Assembly (NCBI RefSeq): GCF_009727055.1
Contig: NC_052350.1
Span: 23,561,233-23,625,232 of the forward strand
DNA: 64,000 nucleotides
DNA from: Benincasa hispida
Lineage: Eukaryota; Streptophyta; Magnoliopsida; Cucurbitales; Cucurbitaceae
Direction of reading: 5' to 3'
The notes under the pieces are model-generated. The model was given only the letters and a program-made list of their open reading frames with translations. It was not told the DNA's origin and did not search any database. Every line of letters begins with the position of its first letter. Position 1 is the stretch's first letter. Below are positions 1-11,090 of the stretch, piece by piece. Made by a program: the position numbers and the translations under genes.

Positions 1-139
1 GAGCTTAAACTACTACAGTACTACTAGCAAGCAAAGACCATTTTGCATCCGAAATGCTATATTGCTATGAGCAGAAGATATGATACAGCGATCGCAAGTG
101 ATTATTGTACTCAAAGAAAAATCAGAAAAAAGAACATAC

Positions 140-292
140 CAGTGCCACCATCACCAACAATCACAAGCTTGAAACTCGGATAATCAACAGTCTTCTGGTC
201 CGGCAAAGCCTACGAAATTCACCACAAAATAGAATCAACAAATAATCAGGAAACAGGATCAAGAAGAGAGCGTAAAAGAGAGTACTCACCAT
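140..292 (-). CDS. RAN: Ran GTPase, 5' end (start codon exon plus first coding exon)
   Basis: Reading leftward, an ATG at 292-290 is followed at once by a GTGAGT splice donor. An 80-nt intron (289-210) ends in GTAG. Exon 2 (209-140) encodes [20 protein letters not shown] followed by GGT, then a GTATGT donor splits the next Gly codon. This is the N-terminus of plant Ran, ending in the P-loop G-x-x-x-x-G-K-T/S that binds the GTP phosphates; the rest lies off the left edge. Ran is the nuclear-cytoplasmic small GTPase that drives importin/exportin transport and spindle assembly. A start codon as the last codon of exon 1 and a phase-1 intron inside the P-loop fit plant Ran genes as I remember them. 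The visible part has no defect. Identity is near certain; the paralogue (Ran1/2/3) cannot be told. Confidence 0.95.
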
Positions 293-403
293 TGGAATGC
301 GTCGAATGAATTGGAAATGCGAAGCAAGAGGAAGAAATCGGCAATTTAGGTTAAAAATGGTTCGAGAGTTTTGAGAACGAGGGTTTATAGGCTAAGCTCT
401 ACT
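293..403 (-). promoter_or_regulatory. Ran 5'UTR and core promoter with TATA box
   Basis: On the minus strand a CTATAAAC TATA-like box lies at 390-383, overlapping an AAACCCTC motif that resembles the telo-box seen in promoters of genes active in dividing cells. A start site about 30 bases downstream would fall near 355, giving a leader of about 60 nt before the ATG at 292. The start site is inferred from spacing only. Confidence 0.55.
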
Positions 404-803
404 GGCTTTCAACTGACGCTATTTTTTTGACCGTTGGATTTAAGGTCAGAATCACGCTCCACCGTTGCTTTTCTCCCTCGAATTGAATCTTTTTGAGTTT
501 TTTGAATTTTGAACGCTGTTTTACTATTTTCTCACACCACGGGAAAAAAATAAAAATAAATCGATTTTTTCTTTAAAAAAAAAATAAAGTAGTATTAATT
601 TAATTATAATTCAATCGGTTAAAACAAAAATACTCCATCCGAAATTTGAATTTCTAAAGACGACTCATTTCCCAAAGCTTTGTTTTATATAGTATTTGTT
701 TTCCCATCGTTTCGAAAATATATTTCTAGTTAAATTATAATTAATTTTCAATTCTCCATTCTAATATTGAAAATGTTTATCCACAATTTTGTATTAGAAT
801 CAT
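404..803. other. AT-rich spacer upstream of Ran
   Basis: It contains poly-A and poly-T runs and no open frame, RNA gene or clear repeat. The part next to 404 is probably distal Ran promoter. Confidence 0.5.
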
Positions 804-1640
804 TAAGACTTCGTTTGATAAGCATTTAAGTCTTATTTGATAACCATTTAGATTTTTATATTATTTTTTAAAATTAAATCTATATACATTACTTTCCAAA
901 TTTCTTCTTTAGTAGTCTACTTTTTACCATTGATTTAAAAAAACTAAGTCAAAATTTGAAAACTAAAAAAAAGTAACTTTTAAAAAATTATTTTTGGATT
1001 TCGGAATTAGACCAAGAATTTAATCATTGTACTTAATAAAAATGTAAATAAGAAAATAAGCTTAATTTTAAAAATTAAAAATAAAAAACGAATTAGTTAC
1101 CAAACAGAGTCTTAGTTTTGTTTTTGTTTTTTAAAATTAAGCCTATAAATAATTCTATCACCTTCAAATTTGTTTTCTACTTTTTACGAAGGTTTAAAAA
1201 ACGAAGCCAAATTTTGAAAACTAAAAAACAGTAATTTTTGAAAACTTTTTTTTAATTGGGCTAAAAATTCAATCATTATACTTCAAAATACAAATTATTG
1301 TAAGAAATTGGGTGAAGGTAGACTTAATTTTCAAAAACAAAAAACCAAGGCTCCGTTTGGGATTTTTTTTTATTTTTTAAAGGACACTACTTTCTCTAAA
1401 TTTTTTCCTTTGTTATCTATTTTTCATCAGTAGCTTGAAAAATAAGGCCAAAATTTGATAACTAAAAAATTGTAGCTTTCAAAAAGTTGTTTTTGTTTCT
1501 AAAATTTGGCTAAAAATTTAATCATTGTACAAATCATTATAATAAATATGGATAAAATATGTTTATTTAAAAAAACAAAAATCAAATATCAAATAGTTAT
1601 CAAATGGGGACTAAGAAATTACCAAACGTAACTTTACATT
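804..1640. repeat. Three head-to-tail copies of a fold-back (MITE-like) repeat
   Basis: Copies lie at about 804-1115, 1116-1350 and 1348-1640. Each starts with a GTTTGGTAACC-like end and a run reading TTTTTAAAATTAAGCCTATA. Each continues through a shared core (TTTGTTATCTACTTTTT, then AAAACCAAGCCAAATTTTGAAAAC) and ends with the inverse: TAGGCTTAATTTT, an A-rich run and GGTTACCAAAC. The same family recurs at 33481-33770, 40268-40545, 45137-53515 and 54680-54830. It has no coding capacity. The inverted ends suggest a DNA-transposon-derived MITE; the superfamily is not assignable by eye. Confidence 0.75.
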
Positions 1641-2284
1641 TTGCGTTAAAATAGATTTATAAAATTTGTCAATTAAAAAATGTTTAATAAGTTGATGATT
1701 TATTGACACAAAATTAAAATTTTAAAAGATTATTAAATATAAAATTGAATCTTAGTTCAATATCCAGAAATCTAAAATACACGATATTAAATTTAATTTA
1801 ATAAGACATTTTTAAAGTTGAACCAAATCTACACCAACATAGAGTTATTTCTTTCATAAACTAAGCTGGTAATTTCATATATATATTCTTAATTCTAGGT
1901 CCACATCAAATTATAATGATTATTAAATAAATTATTAGTGAATTATATATTTGATATCAGGAATAAATAAAAATGATTGTTTGAATTCAACTTCAATACG
2001 CGCAGTTTGTATCGTCGGGCTACCACCGAAAACGGCCATTTTTTTAATGTCTGTACTTTAATTTAAATTCTAAATACTTTATTTTAAATGGAACGAAATT
2101 TTTATATATTTATATCCGTTTATATTCTGAACTTATATTAAAAATATGGTTTGGTGTATAAATGACAATCAAACCCAAAATAATAATATATATATCAAAC
2201 AAGACAAAGATTGTAAATATAGTACAAAAATAGTTCAAATATTGGAAAAGACTAAAAAGTCCAATGTTTTTCGCTCATTGGTTT
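1641..2284. other. AT-rich intergenic DNA
   Basis: I see no gene, RNA or defined repeat here. Short open frames are composition-driven. Confidence 0.5.
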
Positions 2285-3025
2285 TCGCACGACTATCGTT
2301 GATAACTTTTATCATCAGTGATCATTGATAGCTTCTATCATGGACTATCACTGTACTTTCTACCAGTATCTACTGAGGATTAACTTTCTTGAATTGGTAT
2401 GAATTTTGAAATGAACTTAAGGTTTTCAATGACTATCGGTGATATTCTTCTATCATGGTCATCACCAATGTTTTTATAAGTAGTTATCAAATTTGAGAGA
2501 AAACTGTTAACTAAAAGATTAATACTTAAAGTTATCGATGATGGAAAGTAATAAAAGTTATCACACATTCATCAATAGATTTCGATCGACTACTAATTTT
2601 AAAAGATTAACACTTAAATTATATTAATTGTTATCATTAATGGACTATTAGTGACTATCAACTTTGATTAGCTATTAGTGGTTATCGCTTAAGTTGACGA
2701 GGTTCAAAGAACATTCATTACTAATGCTTCATCTCACATTGGTTTTTCTTTTTGTGGTGAGGATTGATCATATGAATATTTCATCATCAGCAACTATCAA
2801 CAATCATCAACCTTGAGAGAAAACTATCTACCTAAGTTTTATTGTTGATATCACTGATATACGAATATCACATATATCTACCGAACTTTTATTACTGATA
2901 TCGTTGATACACGAATATCATTGATATCTACGTAAGTTACATCATTGATATTTACCTAAGTCGTATCACCAATATCACTAATATCATTGATATTGTCGAT
3001 ATTTACCTAAGTTATATCACTGATC
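2285..3025. repeat. Degenerate GATA/TATC repeat (ATCACTGATAT, CTATCATGG units)
   Basis: The motifs TATCAATGATAG, ATCACTGATATC and GATATCATTGATATC recur with short, irregular spacing. They become nearly tandem at 2830-3015, where runs of ATCACTGATATAC alternate with TACCTAAGTT. Many units are palindromic, so hairpins are possible on both strands. There is no coding content. LTR copy 1 was inserted at its right edge. Confidence 0.65.
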
Positions 3026-4990
3026 TGTTGGGGTTGATGCCCTAAATCTCGCTGGGTCCAATAGTTTGTAGACATGTATATGAACAAACATTTTGTGATG
3101 TAATAATATATGATATTTTCTTCACTACAGTCTTTGCTATATGAGATATTTTGTTGCATTTATCCACAAACCAATAAAATAAGATCTATGGTTATCGTTG
3201 TAACTTAAGCATGTATGCGATGACATACAAGTGGATCGTGCTTTAAATGATAACCTAAATGGTCCGTAGTAAATGGATAAAGAAGGGAAACCTCCTATTG
3301 ACATTGCGAGTGTGGCCTGCTTTGTAGATGTTACAAGTGTTGTAATGTACTACAAATTGTATGATCCTGACTATTCATGTATCTGACATGCGAGTGGGGA
3401 TGCTATATACAAAAGAGTCTGCATAAGACCGGACCACAAAATGTTTAGTCTCATTATATAACATCATTCATGACAGAGACTTTCATCTCACTAGAATGAC
3501 CATAGGTAACATGACCTTAATCTAGAATGAGTTGTGAACTCCTGCCTATGAGGGCGGTCATTTGGTTTGTATGGGTGCGAGTGGCCAAATCGCTGACTCA
3601 AACCTACCACTTTGGGGATTCTTCTAATTGAGAAGCTAGGAACTCAGCTACACAAGACGGAATTCACTCATTCCTCAATTTAGGGGTAAGTAGATAAATT
3701 GCTCCCTTAAGGGCTGATTTTAGGACTTGAACAATGTGGCGCCACACCTTTTCTTGGCACGAGAAGGATTTGCTGATCATAGTAGGACTATGATATATTG
3801 TTCATTAGAGGAATCAGTTGTACTTAAAGAGTTAGATATAATTACATGGGCAAAACGATAAATTGGCCCAATTGTACTTACGAGCGATTTGTGAAGAGTC
3901 ATAGTACTGTTGATATGTTATATCCAATGGACACAAAAATATATCTGTAGTGCGAATAGTGCAGTTGTCGGTCTTTAGTGAATGCCCGACAGTTAACGGA
4001 CGATGGATATCGTGATTAAAGAGTTTAATCAGTTATTCACGTACCTTTGGAGCTTCAAGCTATAGGTCTATAAGGTTCCCTTGGTAGCTCAATGGATTCA
4101 TATTAATAATCAATTTTTGGATTAGTTTGGAATAGTTTGAAATGTTTAAGTTAACAAGAGGAAATTTGATTATATATGATATAATTACATTGTATCAATT
4201 ATATGAGATATAATTGACTTGGTGTATTAGATACGTTAATTGGAGGAATTATTATTAAATGCTATAAGGGGAAAAAATATCTATGGTTTATATATTGCAT
4301 GAGATGTGATATTAAAACTATAGGTTATGAATATATTGATTATATTTGTAATTAAATCAATTATATGATAATTAGTTACGATTTTTTCTCTCATAACCAA
4401 CTTAGTGGGAAGTTGTGATCAGTTATGGTAACTGATGGTTAAAATGAAAATTGTTTTCATTTTTATGATAGGCGATCATTACGAATTTGTGAATCGTGCG
4501 ATCATAAGCAAAAGTTATATGATAGCTTGAGAGCATACACGATTGTGTAACAAGGTTTCTATACAATAATTACTTAGCTTCTAAACGATCGAGTACACTA
4601 TCTATACGTTAGACACAAACCATATCCTACTTACTCGATTGTCTACACGATCTGAAAAATCCTCCTACCCTCTCCAAATCCTACAAAGCCCACAACTCTC
4701 GGATTCTCACATCGAGAATGCCGAGGTAACCTATTGGTGGTGTCTGTTTACTGTTCGAGGGATGAATGTTGTTGGTGCTTGTTTGAGGAGATTGCCGAAG
4801 GCTAACGTTCGTGTTTGGTAAACGATCGTACAACAAAGTTCGAGGGAACGAGAAGAAAAGTTCTTTAAGGATAAGTTCAATTGAACCTTTGTATTTCCCT
4901 TTTGCAGCATGTAATTTAGAGTTTTGCATAACTATTACGGTTAGATTGTAAATGTATATATTTTGTCATAACGGGGTTTGAAATGATTTT
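3026..4990 (+). mobile_element. 2.1-kb solo LTR family, copy 1 (subfamily A, 3' end eroded)
   Basis: It starts with TGTTGGGGTTGATGCCCTAA and follows the landmarks shared by all six copies: CACAAACCAATAAA, AAGCATGTATG, GTACTTA before AGAGTTAGAT, TGGAGCTTCAAGCT, CCCCTTGGTAGCTCAATGG, ACACGATC motifs, and the conserved GATTCTCAC-x-GAGAAT hairpin near 4703. The 3' portion after about 4960 no longer matches the other copies, and no target duplication of the preceding TGATC is found, so the right boundary is approximate. No polyprotein is present. Confidence 0.75.
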
Positions 4991-5754
4991 ATTAAATTAA
5001 CTTTTCAAACATTTAATTTTGAAAATAAGTCATTTTAGGGGGAAAAAAACATTTGACTTTGGGAGTATACTTCAAACCATTTCTATCAAGAGTTTTAATA
5101 ATAATAATAATAAAAAGACTTTTTTTTTTTTTTTAAGAATATTGTTTTATCTAATCAATTTAAACGGATCCTATCAAAGTTTAATTAACTCATTGTAACA
5201 ATCTTCATCAATATTTATAAAGTTTCTCAAAATTTTCGTTGAGATGGATATTTTCATGAGTTCAATGTTTTGAACGGGCCTCTACACATCTATGATCTAT
5301 GGTAAAATATAGCATCAGTAACGTAATCAATAAGGTTGGTGCTCACATCACATAATTAAAAATTAATCAGTTATTTAATAGTGTCGATTGAACCATTAAT
5401 TGCTTTAATGTCACGTCATGGTGGACAGGCGGATCCCAATTAACAATTAATCCGGCATTAAATAATTCAGTCCTTCCAGTATAAAAAAGAATAATAAAAT
5501 CAATCCTTACCAAAATCAAAAGTATTTAAATACATCAAATATTACACATGCTTAGCTTAGTCACTAATCTACCCAATTATTTTATTTCAACATCTTCTTC
5601 TTCACCTCAAGGAAGAAGAGTGCGGCCCAAAATAACCAAACAAAAAAACAGTTTACGACTCTTAATCCCTGAAATTTGCAATTAATTTATACAAATCGAC
5701 ATAAATAATTACATGTAATAGATGAGAGGGATCGGAGATTCGTCGGCCGCAGGA
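4991..5754. other. Intergenic DNA and probable 3'UTR of the 126-residue gene
   Basis: AT-rich, with an AAT trinucleotide run at about 5096-5113. A minus-strand AATAAAA (plus-strand TTTTATT near 5579-5586) could be the polyadenylation signal of the gene ending at 5755. Nothing else is recognised. Confidence 0.45.
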
Positions 5755-6135
5755 TCAGGAATCAGCGCGAGTTTTGAAATCGGAAGCGAGCCGAGATGCG
5801 ATCGCCGAGTGGTACATAACGTCGTGAAATGATTCCGTTTCCGTCGTCATCATGCGCAGCTGCCGAGCCTTCGCCTCCGTGAAGCAGCCGGGGGAGAATC
5901 GAGCCCTAACGGATTTCGTCTCCGGATCCGATTTTGAAACACCGCCGGCTAGGTCCTGAGGTTCGGCCTTGTTGGCGGAGTCGATATAGTCGGGTTCGGA
6001 GGACCAGCCGAAGACCGGGGCCCACCAGTTGGAAGAGGAGGAGGTTTTCCGACGGTTATGGTCGGAGCGTCGGTCGGCGGAGGCGGCACAGGCACGGATG
6101 CCGGCGGGGGGAAAGGTGAGGAGATTAGTGGCCAT
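5755..6135 (-). CDS. Conserved plant protein of unknown function, 126 aa, probably plastid-targeted
   Basis: One intronless frame runs from ATG at 6135 to TGA at 5755. The first about 30 residues are rich in Ala, Ser, Thr and Arg and poor in acidic residues (MATNLLTFPPAGIRACAASA), as in a chloroplast transit peptide. A Ser run and NWWAPVFGWSSEPDYID follow, then a C-terminal block with CFTEAKARQLR, TTETESFHDVMYHSAIASR and LASDF. I recognise the WWxPxFGWSS...FTEEKARQLR...FHDxMYHSAIASRLA pattern from a family of small unannotated angiosperm proteins; no biochemical role is known to me. It is locally GC-rich, unlike the surrounding DNA, as expected of a real gene. The reverse-strand frames over it (from 5934 and 6029) are shadows. 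Its promoter is cut by the MULE about 480 bp upstream of the ATG. Confidence 0.85.
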   Translation of the reverse strand: MATNLLTFPPAGIRACAASADRRSDHNRRKTSSSSNWWAPVFGWSSEPDYIDSANKAEPQDLAGGVSKSDPETKSVRARFSPGCFTEAKARQLRMMTTETESFHDVMYHSAIASRLASDFKTRADS

Positions 6136-6165
6136 TTTAGAGAGAGATGATCGGAAAGTGGTTTT

Positions 6166-6186
6166 TAGAGAGAGAGAGAGAGAGGG
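6166..6186 (-). promoter_or_regulatory. CT-rich patch in the 5'UTR of the 126-aa gene
   Basis: A (GA)n run on plus is a (CT)n run on the coding strand, about 30-50 nt upstream of the ATG. Such pyrimidine patches are typical of plant core promoters and leaders. A role here is inferred. Confidence 0.5.
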
Positions 6187-6199
6187 AGGAGTAATGGGG

Positions 6200-6614
6200 G
6201 GGTGCTTTTTGGTTTACCATTTGAGAGGGACTTAAAAAGGGGGGAAACTGTGAACGGATAAGACCGGACACGTGGCGATTTGAGATTTAAAGACGTGTGG
6301 GGTAGAGCTGTGCTTTACAGTCCACTTTTACCGGTTGTTTCGGTTACATGTTTTCCTGGCCGGCCACAACGTACAATCATACACATACGTACATAATTGC
6401 ATATCCACTTCTAATATGTGATATATATTTTTAAAAATACTTGTATCCCGATAAATTGTTCTATAGAATTTGTCACATAACAATATTTTCTCATTTCTTC
6501 CTTGAAATATTTTATTTCTTTTTTAGTATGAATAATGAAAGAAAATGCATCAAGATGAGTAATCAGTATTACCCAAAATCTACTATATGATATATAAGCA
6601 CTCTTTTCAAATAC
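6200..6614. repeat. Promoter-region direct repeat, left copy (abuts the MULE)
   Basis: The segment from GGTGCTTTTTGGTTTACCAT to TTTTCAAATAC is repeated in the same orientation at 32209-32730, just outside the other end of the MULE. It forms the proximal promoter of the 126-aa gene and contains an ACACGTGGC (G-box/ABRE-like) motif at about 6269-6277. In the first about 160 aligned bases I count about ten differences from the right copy. Confidence 0.85.
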
Positions 6615-6860
6615 GGATAACCTCATTTGGGAGGCTCAAATGAAAAATGGTCACCTATAGAAAAAGTAATAAAAAGGGTCTTCTGCCGATGTTATCCACG
6701 TGTGATTTTACCGTTTTACCCCTGAGATGCACCCCGCACGCCTGGGCCTACCAAGGAACTCGATCCTCGATTACCCGTCACTCGATCCTCGGTATCTGGA
6801 TGCATGGTCACTCAATACATGTGTAATCGACAAGCGTATACTCGATCATTTTGAATTTTT
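6615..6860 (+). repeat. MULE left terminal inverted repeat
   Basis: It is complementary to 31853-32195 with scattered mismatches. The match extends from GGATAACCTCATTTG through CGTATACTCGATCATTTT at 6834-6855. The outer half is unique sequence; the inner half has repeated CTCGATC(C/A) motifs. Confidence 0.85.
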
Positions 6861-7141
6861 TGAATTCTTAACTCATTTGAAGTCCATTATTTCACCATTT
6901 TAACTCATTTCTCAAACTATTCTCTCTTATCTTCCAATTTTATATCCCTCGACGACTGCACCTCTACACTCAAAACTCTTTTGATTCTCTCTGCATCAGG
7001 TAACATTATTCTCTTTGTTTATATTTTGCCATCATTCGTTTCTTTGTTTGTTATATTTTTTCATCATGCACTTGCATCTTCCTCGGTACTCGATCGATAC
7101 GATTTTTATTTCGGTTTTCATATCTTGCATGTTTGGTTGGA

Positions 7142-7172
<31 letters not shown>

Positions 7173-7427
7173 CGTTTTAATTTTCATATTTCTAGTATTT
7201 TGGACAGTCTAGATTTTAGGGTTTGAGTAGGATAAATCACAAAGGTGAAAAATCAAACCTAACGCGTAATATAGCAAGTAAAGGACACTATGTAGCATGT
7301 ATCATGTATCTGGTATCAATCAATCATGTATCGCACATCGTGTATTGAGTATCGAGTATCGTGTATCGTGCATCGAGTATTGAATAGAAATGCTTAATTT
7401 CTGATGTTCTTTGTTATTCTGTGCAAT
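6861..7427 (+). other. MULE leader of the Ulp1 gene: probable 5'UTR, intron, poly-T and ATCGAGT array
   Basis: A donor-like CAG|GTAACATT lies near 6998. A 27-base T run spans 7146-7172. A degenerate array of GTATCGAGTATCGTG-type units fills about 7268-7385, ending just before the first coding ATG. The same motif occurs at 25655-25880 and within the right end of the MULE. The leader and intron interpretation rests on position. Confidence 0.45.
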
Positions 7428-7504
7428 ATGGTTAGACAATTCAAGATTCCTTCTCAGGATCGTTTCCTAGGCCAAGCGACCACCCTATCCTCTTACATCT
7501 GGAA
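7428..7504 (+). pseudogene. Ulp1-MULE gene segment 1: N-terminus
   Basis: ATG at 7428 opens MVRQFKIPSQDRFLGQATTL, then SSYIW, and runs into solo LTR copy 2. The frame resumes at 10941 as W-T-T-N-K-I-G-K. Confidence 0.75.
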
Positions 7505-10500
7505 TGTTGGGATTGGTGTCCTAATTATCCCGAAGTTTTGTTGTTTTGTAAAGATACACATTGTTTGTTGAATAAAATAAATGTTATTTAATTCTGGCAT
7601 TTACTCATATCCAATAAACAAATCTCCTTGGTTATCTCATGTGAACTTAAGCATGTATATGTGATATACAAGTGGATCATGCCTTAAGTGATAACCTAAA
7701 TACGTTTGTAGTATAAGGATTAAGGTGGATACTTGATCCTAGTGACACTAAGGATATGACCCGCTTTATAGAGGTTTACAAGTGTTGTACTACTACAGAT
7801 GGTAGATCCTAACCATTCACGTGGAGATGTGCGAGTGGGGGTATCCTATACAAAGAGTTTGTATAAGATCTAGACCACGGGATGACTAGACTCTGTATAT
7901 AACGCCATTGATACTAGAGACTTACATCTCACCTAAAACAACATAGGTGACACAACCTCAATTCTTAGTATTTTGGAAATTCATGCCTTTGAGGGCGGTC
8001 CTTTGATTAGTATAGGTGGCCAGATTACCAACTCAACATGCCTACCTTTTTGGGGACTTGTCTGATCTGGGAGATGGAAACTCAATCCACAAGATGGAAT
8101 TCACTTCTTTCCCGAAGCAGGGATAAGTAGAGAGATTGCTCCCTTAAGTGTTGATTTTGAGGCTTGAACATAGTAGCCACAACTTCTCTTTGGAAGAGAG
8201 GACTCAGTCATAGTAGGACTATGACTTATGTTCATTAGAGGGATCAGTAGTACTTAAGGATGTTAGCTTTTAGACTTCAATCAAACCAAGTATTTTCATG
8301 ATAACAAACTCAGATTTTTTGTACTACATTTTTAGTGTTTCAGAGTTACTATCTTGTAGACCTCGTAAAGACAATTCCAACGCAATTTGAATCGCTCAAA
8401 TCGGAGTTCAAACGAGAAAGTTATAAACAAAAGAAGATTGGAGAGGAAATCCAACGTGTCAGTGACACGTGGCACCTTGCTGACGTGGCATCCGACGTGG
8501 CGCTCCAACCGGTCACTTTTATGCTGACATGGCGATGATGTGGCAGTGATGTGGCGATCGTGGACGAATAAGATAATGACAAGTGGCAGCTGATATTAAA
8601 AAAAAAAAAGGAAAAGAAGGAGAAATCGTTAATTGATGCGCGGATCAATAGTATGGTGACACATGGTGCGGTTTAAGATTTTTCAGCCTTTTCAAATTTG
8701 ATTTCCTTCCTAAATTGTCATCCTTCAAATACTTTTTTATTCTCCAAATCTCAATAATTCCAATTTTTCAATTCCTCTCTTAATTACAAATCCTTTCCTT
8801 TTCATTCAATCTCCACCCTTCATTTGCAATCATATCCAATGGCCAAAATTTATCCCCCTCACCTATAAATTCAACTTGATTTTACTCTTCATTGACACCA
8901 AAAGCTATCAAGTCTTAAGCTCTCAATTCTCTCTACTCTCAAATTCTTGTCCTCCTTGCTCCTAAATTGACCTGAGTTATTTTTGTGAGTTTTTTTTAAG
9001 TGCTCAACTTGTGTATTTAGTCTTCAAGAGGTAATATTGTGAGGTTTTCTTTTAATTTTTGGGAATTGTATTAAGGTGTGGGTACACCTTGGGTTGTGAG
9101 AAAAAGAAATTGGTTTGATCCTGAACCAGTAAAAATGATCTTGGGTTTCTTTTTAGCCTAAGAAAAAGAGGGTCGTGTGTCAGTTTGGTCCTCACCTGCA
9201 AGAGGATCACTTAGTGAAATACTCAAGAAGGAGTCTTGAAGAGTGGAGTAGGCAATTTGCCGAACCACTATAATTCCCGGTGTTTTCTCTTCCTCTCTCT
9301 TTTTTATTTCTGGTTTTCAATTTTTTGCTTCTTGTCTTAGTTATTTTTTAATTTTTCCTAATTGCATGATTTAATTTTTAGTGTGTTATTTAAATTTATC
9401 CTCGATTAAATTGTCTTTAAATTTGAAGTTATCATAACTTGCATTATTTAAGTTTTGTCTTGCATAAATTTTCTTTAATCAAATTAATGGGTTAACTTTA
9501 TTTAGCATTGTTTGAAGATAAAATTATTTTTTAAAAATTGGTAGTTAACCCTATTCACCCCACTTTCTAGTGTTGCCTTTAGATCCTATAAAGGAGTTAG
9601 ATATAACTATAGGAGCATAATGGTTATTGGCCCAGCTGTACTTACGAGCAATCAGTGAAGGGTTATCACACTACTGATTGGTTAAGATGGACACATAATA
9701 TACCTGTGGTAAGGAGAGTTCAGCTGTCGGTCTTTAATGGAGTGCCTGACAGTTAATGGATGGTGGATCCTGTGACTAAAGTGTTTAGTCAGTTATTCAC
9801 GTACTGTTGGAGCTTCGAGCTACAGGTCCATAAGGTCCCCTTGGTAGCTCAATGGGTTTAGTTGAGGATCAATTCTTGTTATTGATTTGAAATGTTCAAA
9901 TTGACAAGAGGTATTTTGATTATATATGATATAATCGATATGATGTATGAGATACATCTAGTGGAGGATTGATGTAAATGAGATTTACATTAAGTACCAT
10001 GAAATAGAAAAAGAACTATGGTTTATATGTTTCATGAGATGCTAAATATTAAACTATAGGTTATAAATATAGTATGATAAGTTGTTTCATTTATTTTATA
10101 ATAATATTAATTATTGGATAATTAAATCTTTTTCTTCAATAACCAATTGAGTGAGAGGTTATTGGTGGTTCATGGTAACCGTGAGACAAAGAAAAATTAT
10201 TTTCCTAATTTTAGAAAGTTCTTACAAAAGGTTGAAAATTGATTTTGAGTTTTTTCTATCTCGCATAAAGAAACTACAAAAGCTTGTCAAGTAAATACTG
10301 ATTTACTAAGCGACAATGTATTTAGTAAACGACCGTGTAAATATTTTGTAGGCGACAAACATTGAGCTAAACGACCCCTTAGCTTTTGCTAGATGACCGC
10401 TTAGCTTTAGCTAAACGATTGGGCATCGACCTATGCGATAGGTTTTAGCCATCTCTCACTTGTCCAATCGTGTACACGATTGTTCATTCCTCCTTCGTTT

Positions 10501-10940
10501 GCCTCATACCAAGTCTAAAAGAGCCCATCCTCTGGATTCTCACACAGAGAATTACCAATGTAGCCTTCTTGGTGGTGTAATACTCAACTCTGACACCGTA
10601 CGAGTTCTGTGGAGGCCGTTCGTGTTCTTGTCGGGGAGTTCGTGATCGAGGCGATCGCTGAGGACGAACGCAAAGTGTTCGTGCAGTGTTGCAGTTGTGG
10701 TGTTCTAGCGTTCGAGGTTGCTGTTGTTCGAGCGTTTGTGAGCAAGGATCATGGAGACGAGTCGACAAACGTTCGTAGCATTTATCCTTGTTCATTTGAG
10801 TTTTCATGCTGTAATTTCGATATTGATTGCATAACTGTTTATTTTGTTTACTACTATAATTTGTAATGTTCATTCATGATTGTAATTTGGAATAATCTAT
10901 TTTCCGTTGCTCATGGAAATCTCGAGTTTGATTTCCTTCA
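7505..10940 (+). mobile_element. 2.1-kb solo LTR family, copy 2 (subfamily B), itself interrupted
   Basis: It begins TGTTGGGATTGGTGTCC and ends TTGATTTCCTTCA, bordered by TGGAA on the left (7500-7504) and TGGAC on the right (10941-10945), a 5-bp target duplication with one change. Without the nested 1335 bp it is about 2.1 kb, matching copy 5 (2110 bp). It shares with copy 5 the start (ACACATTGTTT, AATAAAATAA), AACGACC/ACGATTG motifs near the 3' third, the GATTCTCACAC...GAGAAT hairpin (10538-10553) and CCGTTGCTCATGGAAATC near the 3' end. It carries no protein-coding domain. TG...CA ends plus a 5-bp duplication fit a solo LTR. Confidence 0.85.
8261..9590 (+). mobile_element. Nested solo-LTR-like insertion, 1330 bp, TSD AAGGA
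   Basis: It splits LTR copy 2 between GTACTTAAGGA and GTTAGATATAAC, which are adjacent in uninterrupted copies. AAGGA is duplicated exactly (8256-8260 and 9591-9595). It starts TGTTAGC and ends GATCCTATA, so the 3' end is TA rather than CA. The end region CCCTATTCACCCCACTTTCTAG resembles the 3' ends of many plant Copia LTRs. A CACCTATAAATTC TATA box lies near 8861-8873. Upstream of it, 8449-8555 is packed with ACGTGGC/ACGTGTC/GATGTGGC motifs. No coding sequence. Confidence 0.8.
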
Positions 10941-10945
10941 TGGAC

Positions 10946-11090
10946 GACTAACAAGATTGGAAAAGAGAAGCTTACTTCTACTCAACTTGCCCTCTTCAAG
11001 AAGACGGTATTTGGACGATTCATGGACATGGACATTATCTTCAATAGTCTAGGTCCACTACATTCTATTGAGGGAGGTTGTAGACAATAG
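10946..11090 (+). pseudogene. Ulp1-MULE gene segment 2: start of DUF1985 domain
   Basis: The frame reads KLTSTQLALFKKTVFGRFMD then MDIIFNSLGPLHSI, the opening of DUF1985 (the LFxxTxFGxFLD pattern). It is interrupted after REVVDN by the inverted solo LTR at 11091 and resumes at 15344. Confidence 0.75.

Noticed and set aside
1..139. Third exon of Ran within the window
   Set aside because: The minus strand of 1-139 shows no sequence that continues the P-loop (K-T-T-F-V-K-R-H). It must lie outside the window.
5934..6235. Plus-strand frames over the 126-aa gene
   Set aside because: Arg-rich shadows of the conserved minus-strand frame.
6606..6614. Short 9-bp target duplication for the MULE
   Set aside because: TTCAAATAC on the left and ATACAAAAA on the right do not match in any register tried.
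10460..10873. Frames on both strands up to 129 codons inside LTR copy 2
   Set aside because: They overlap the conserved LTR 3' region, and related LTR copies do not keep the frame.
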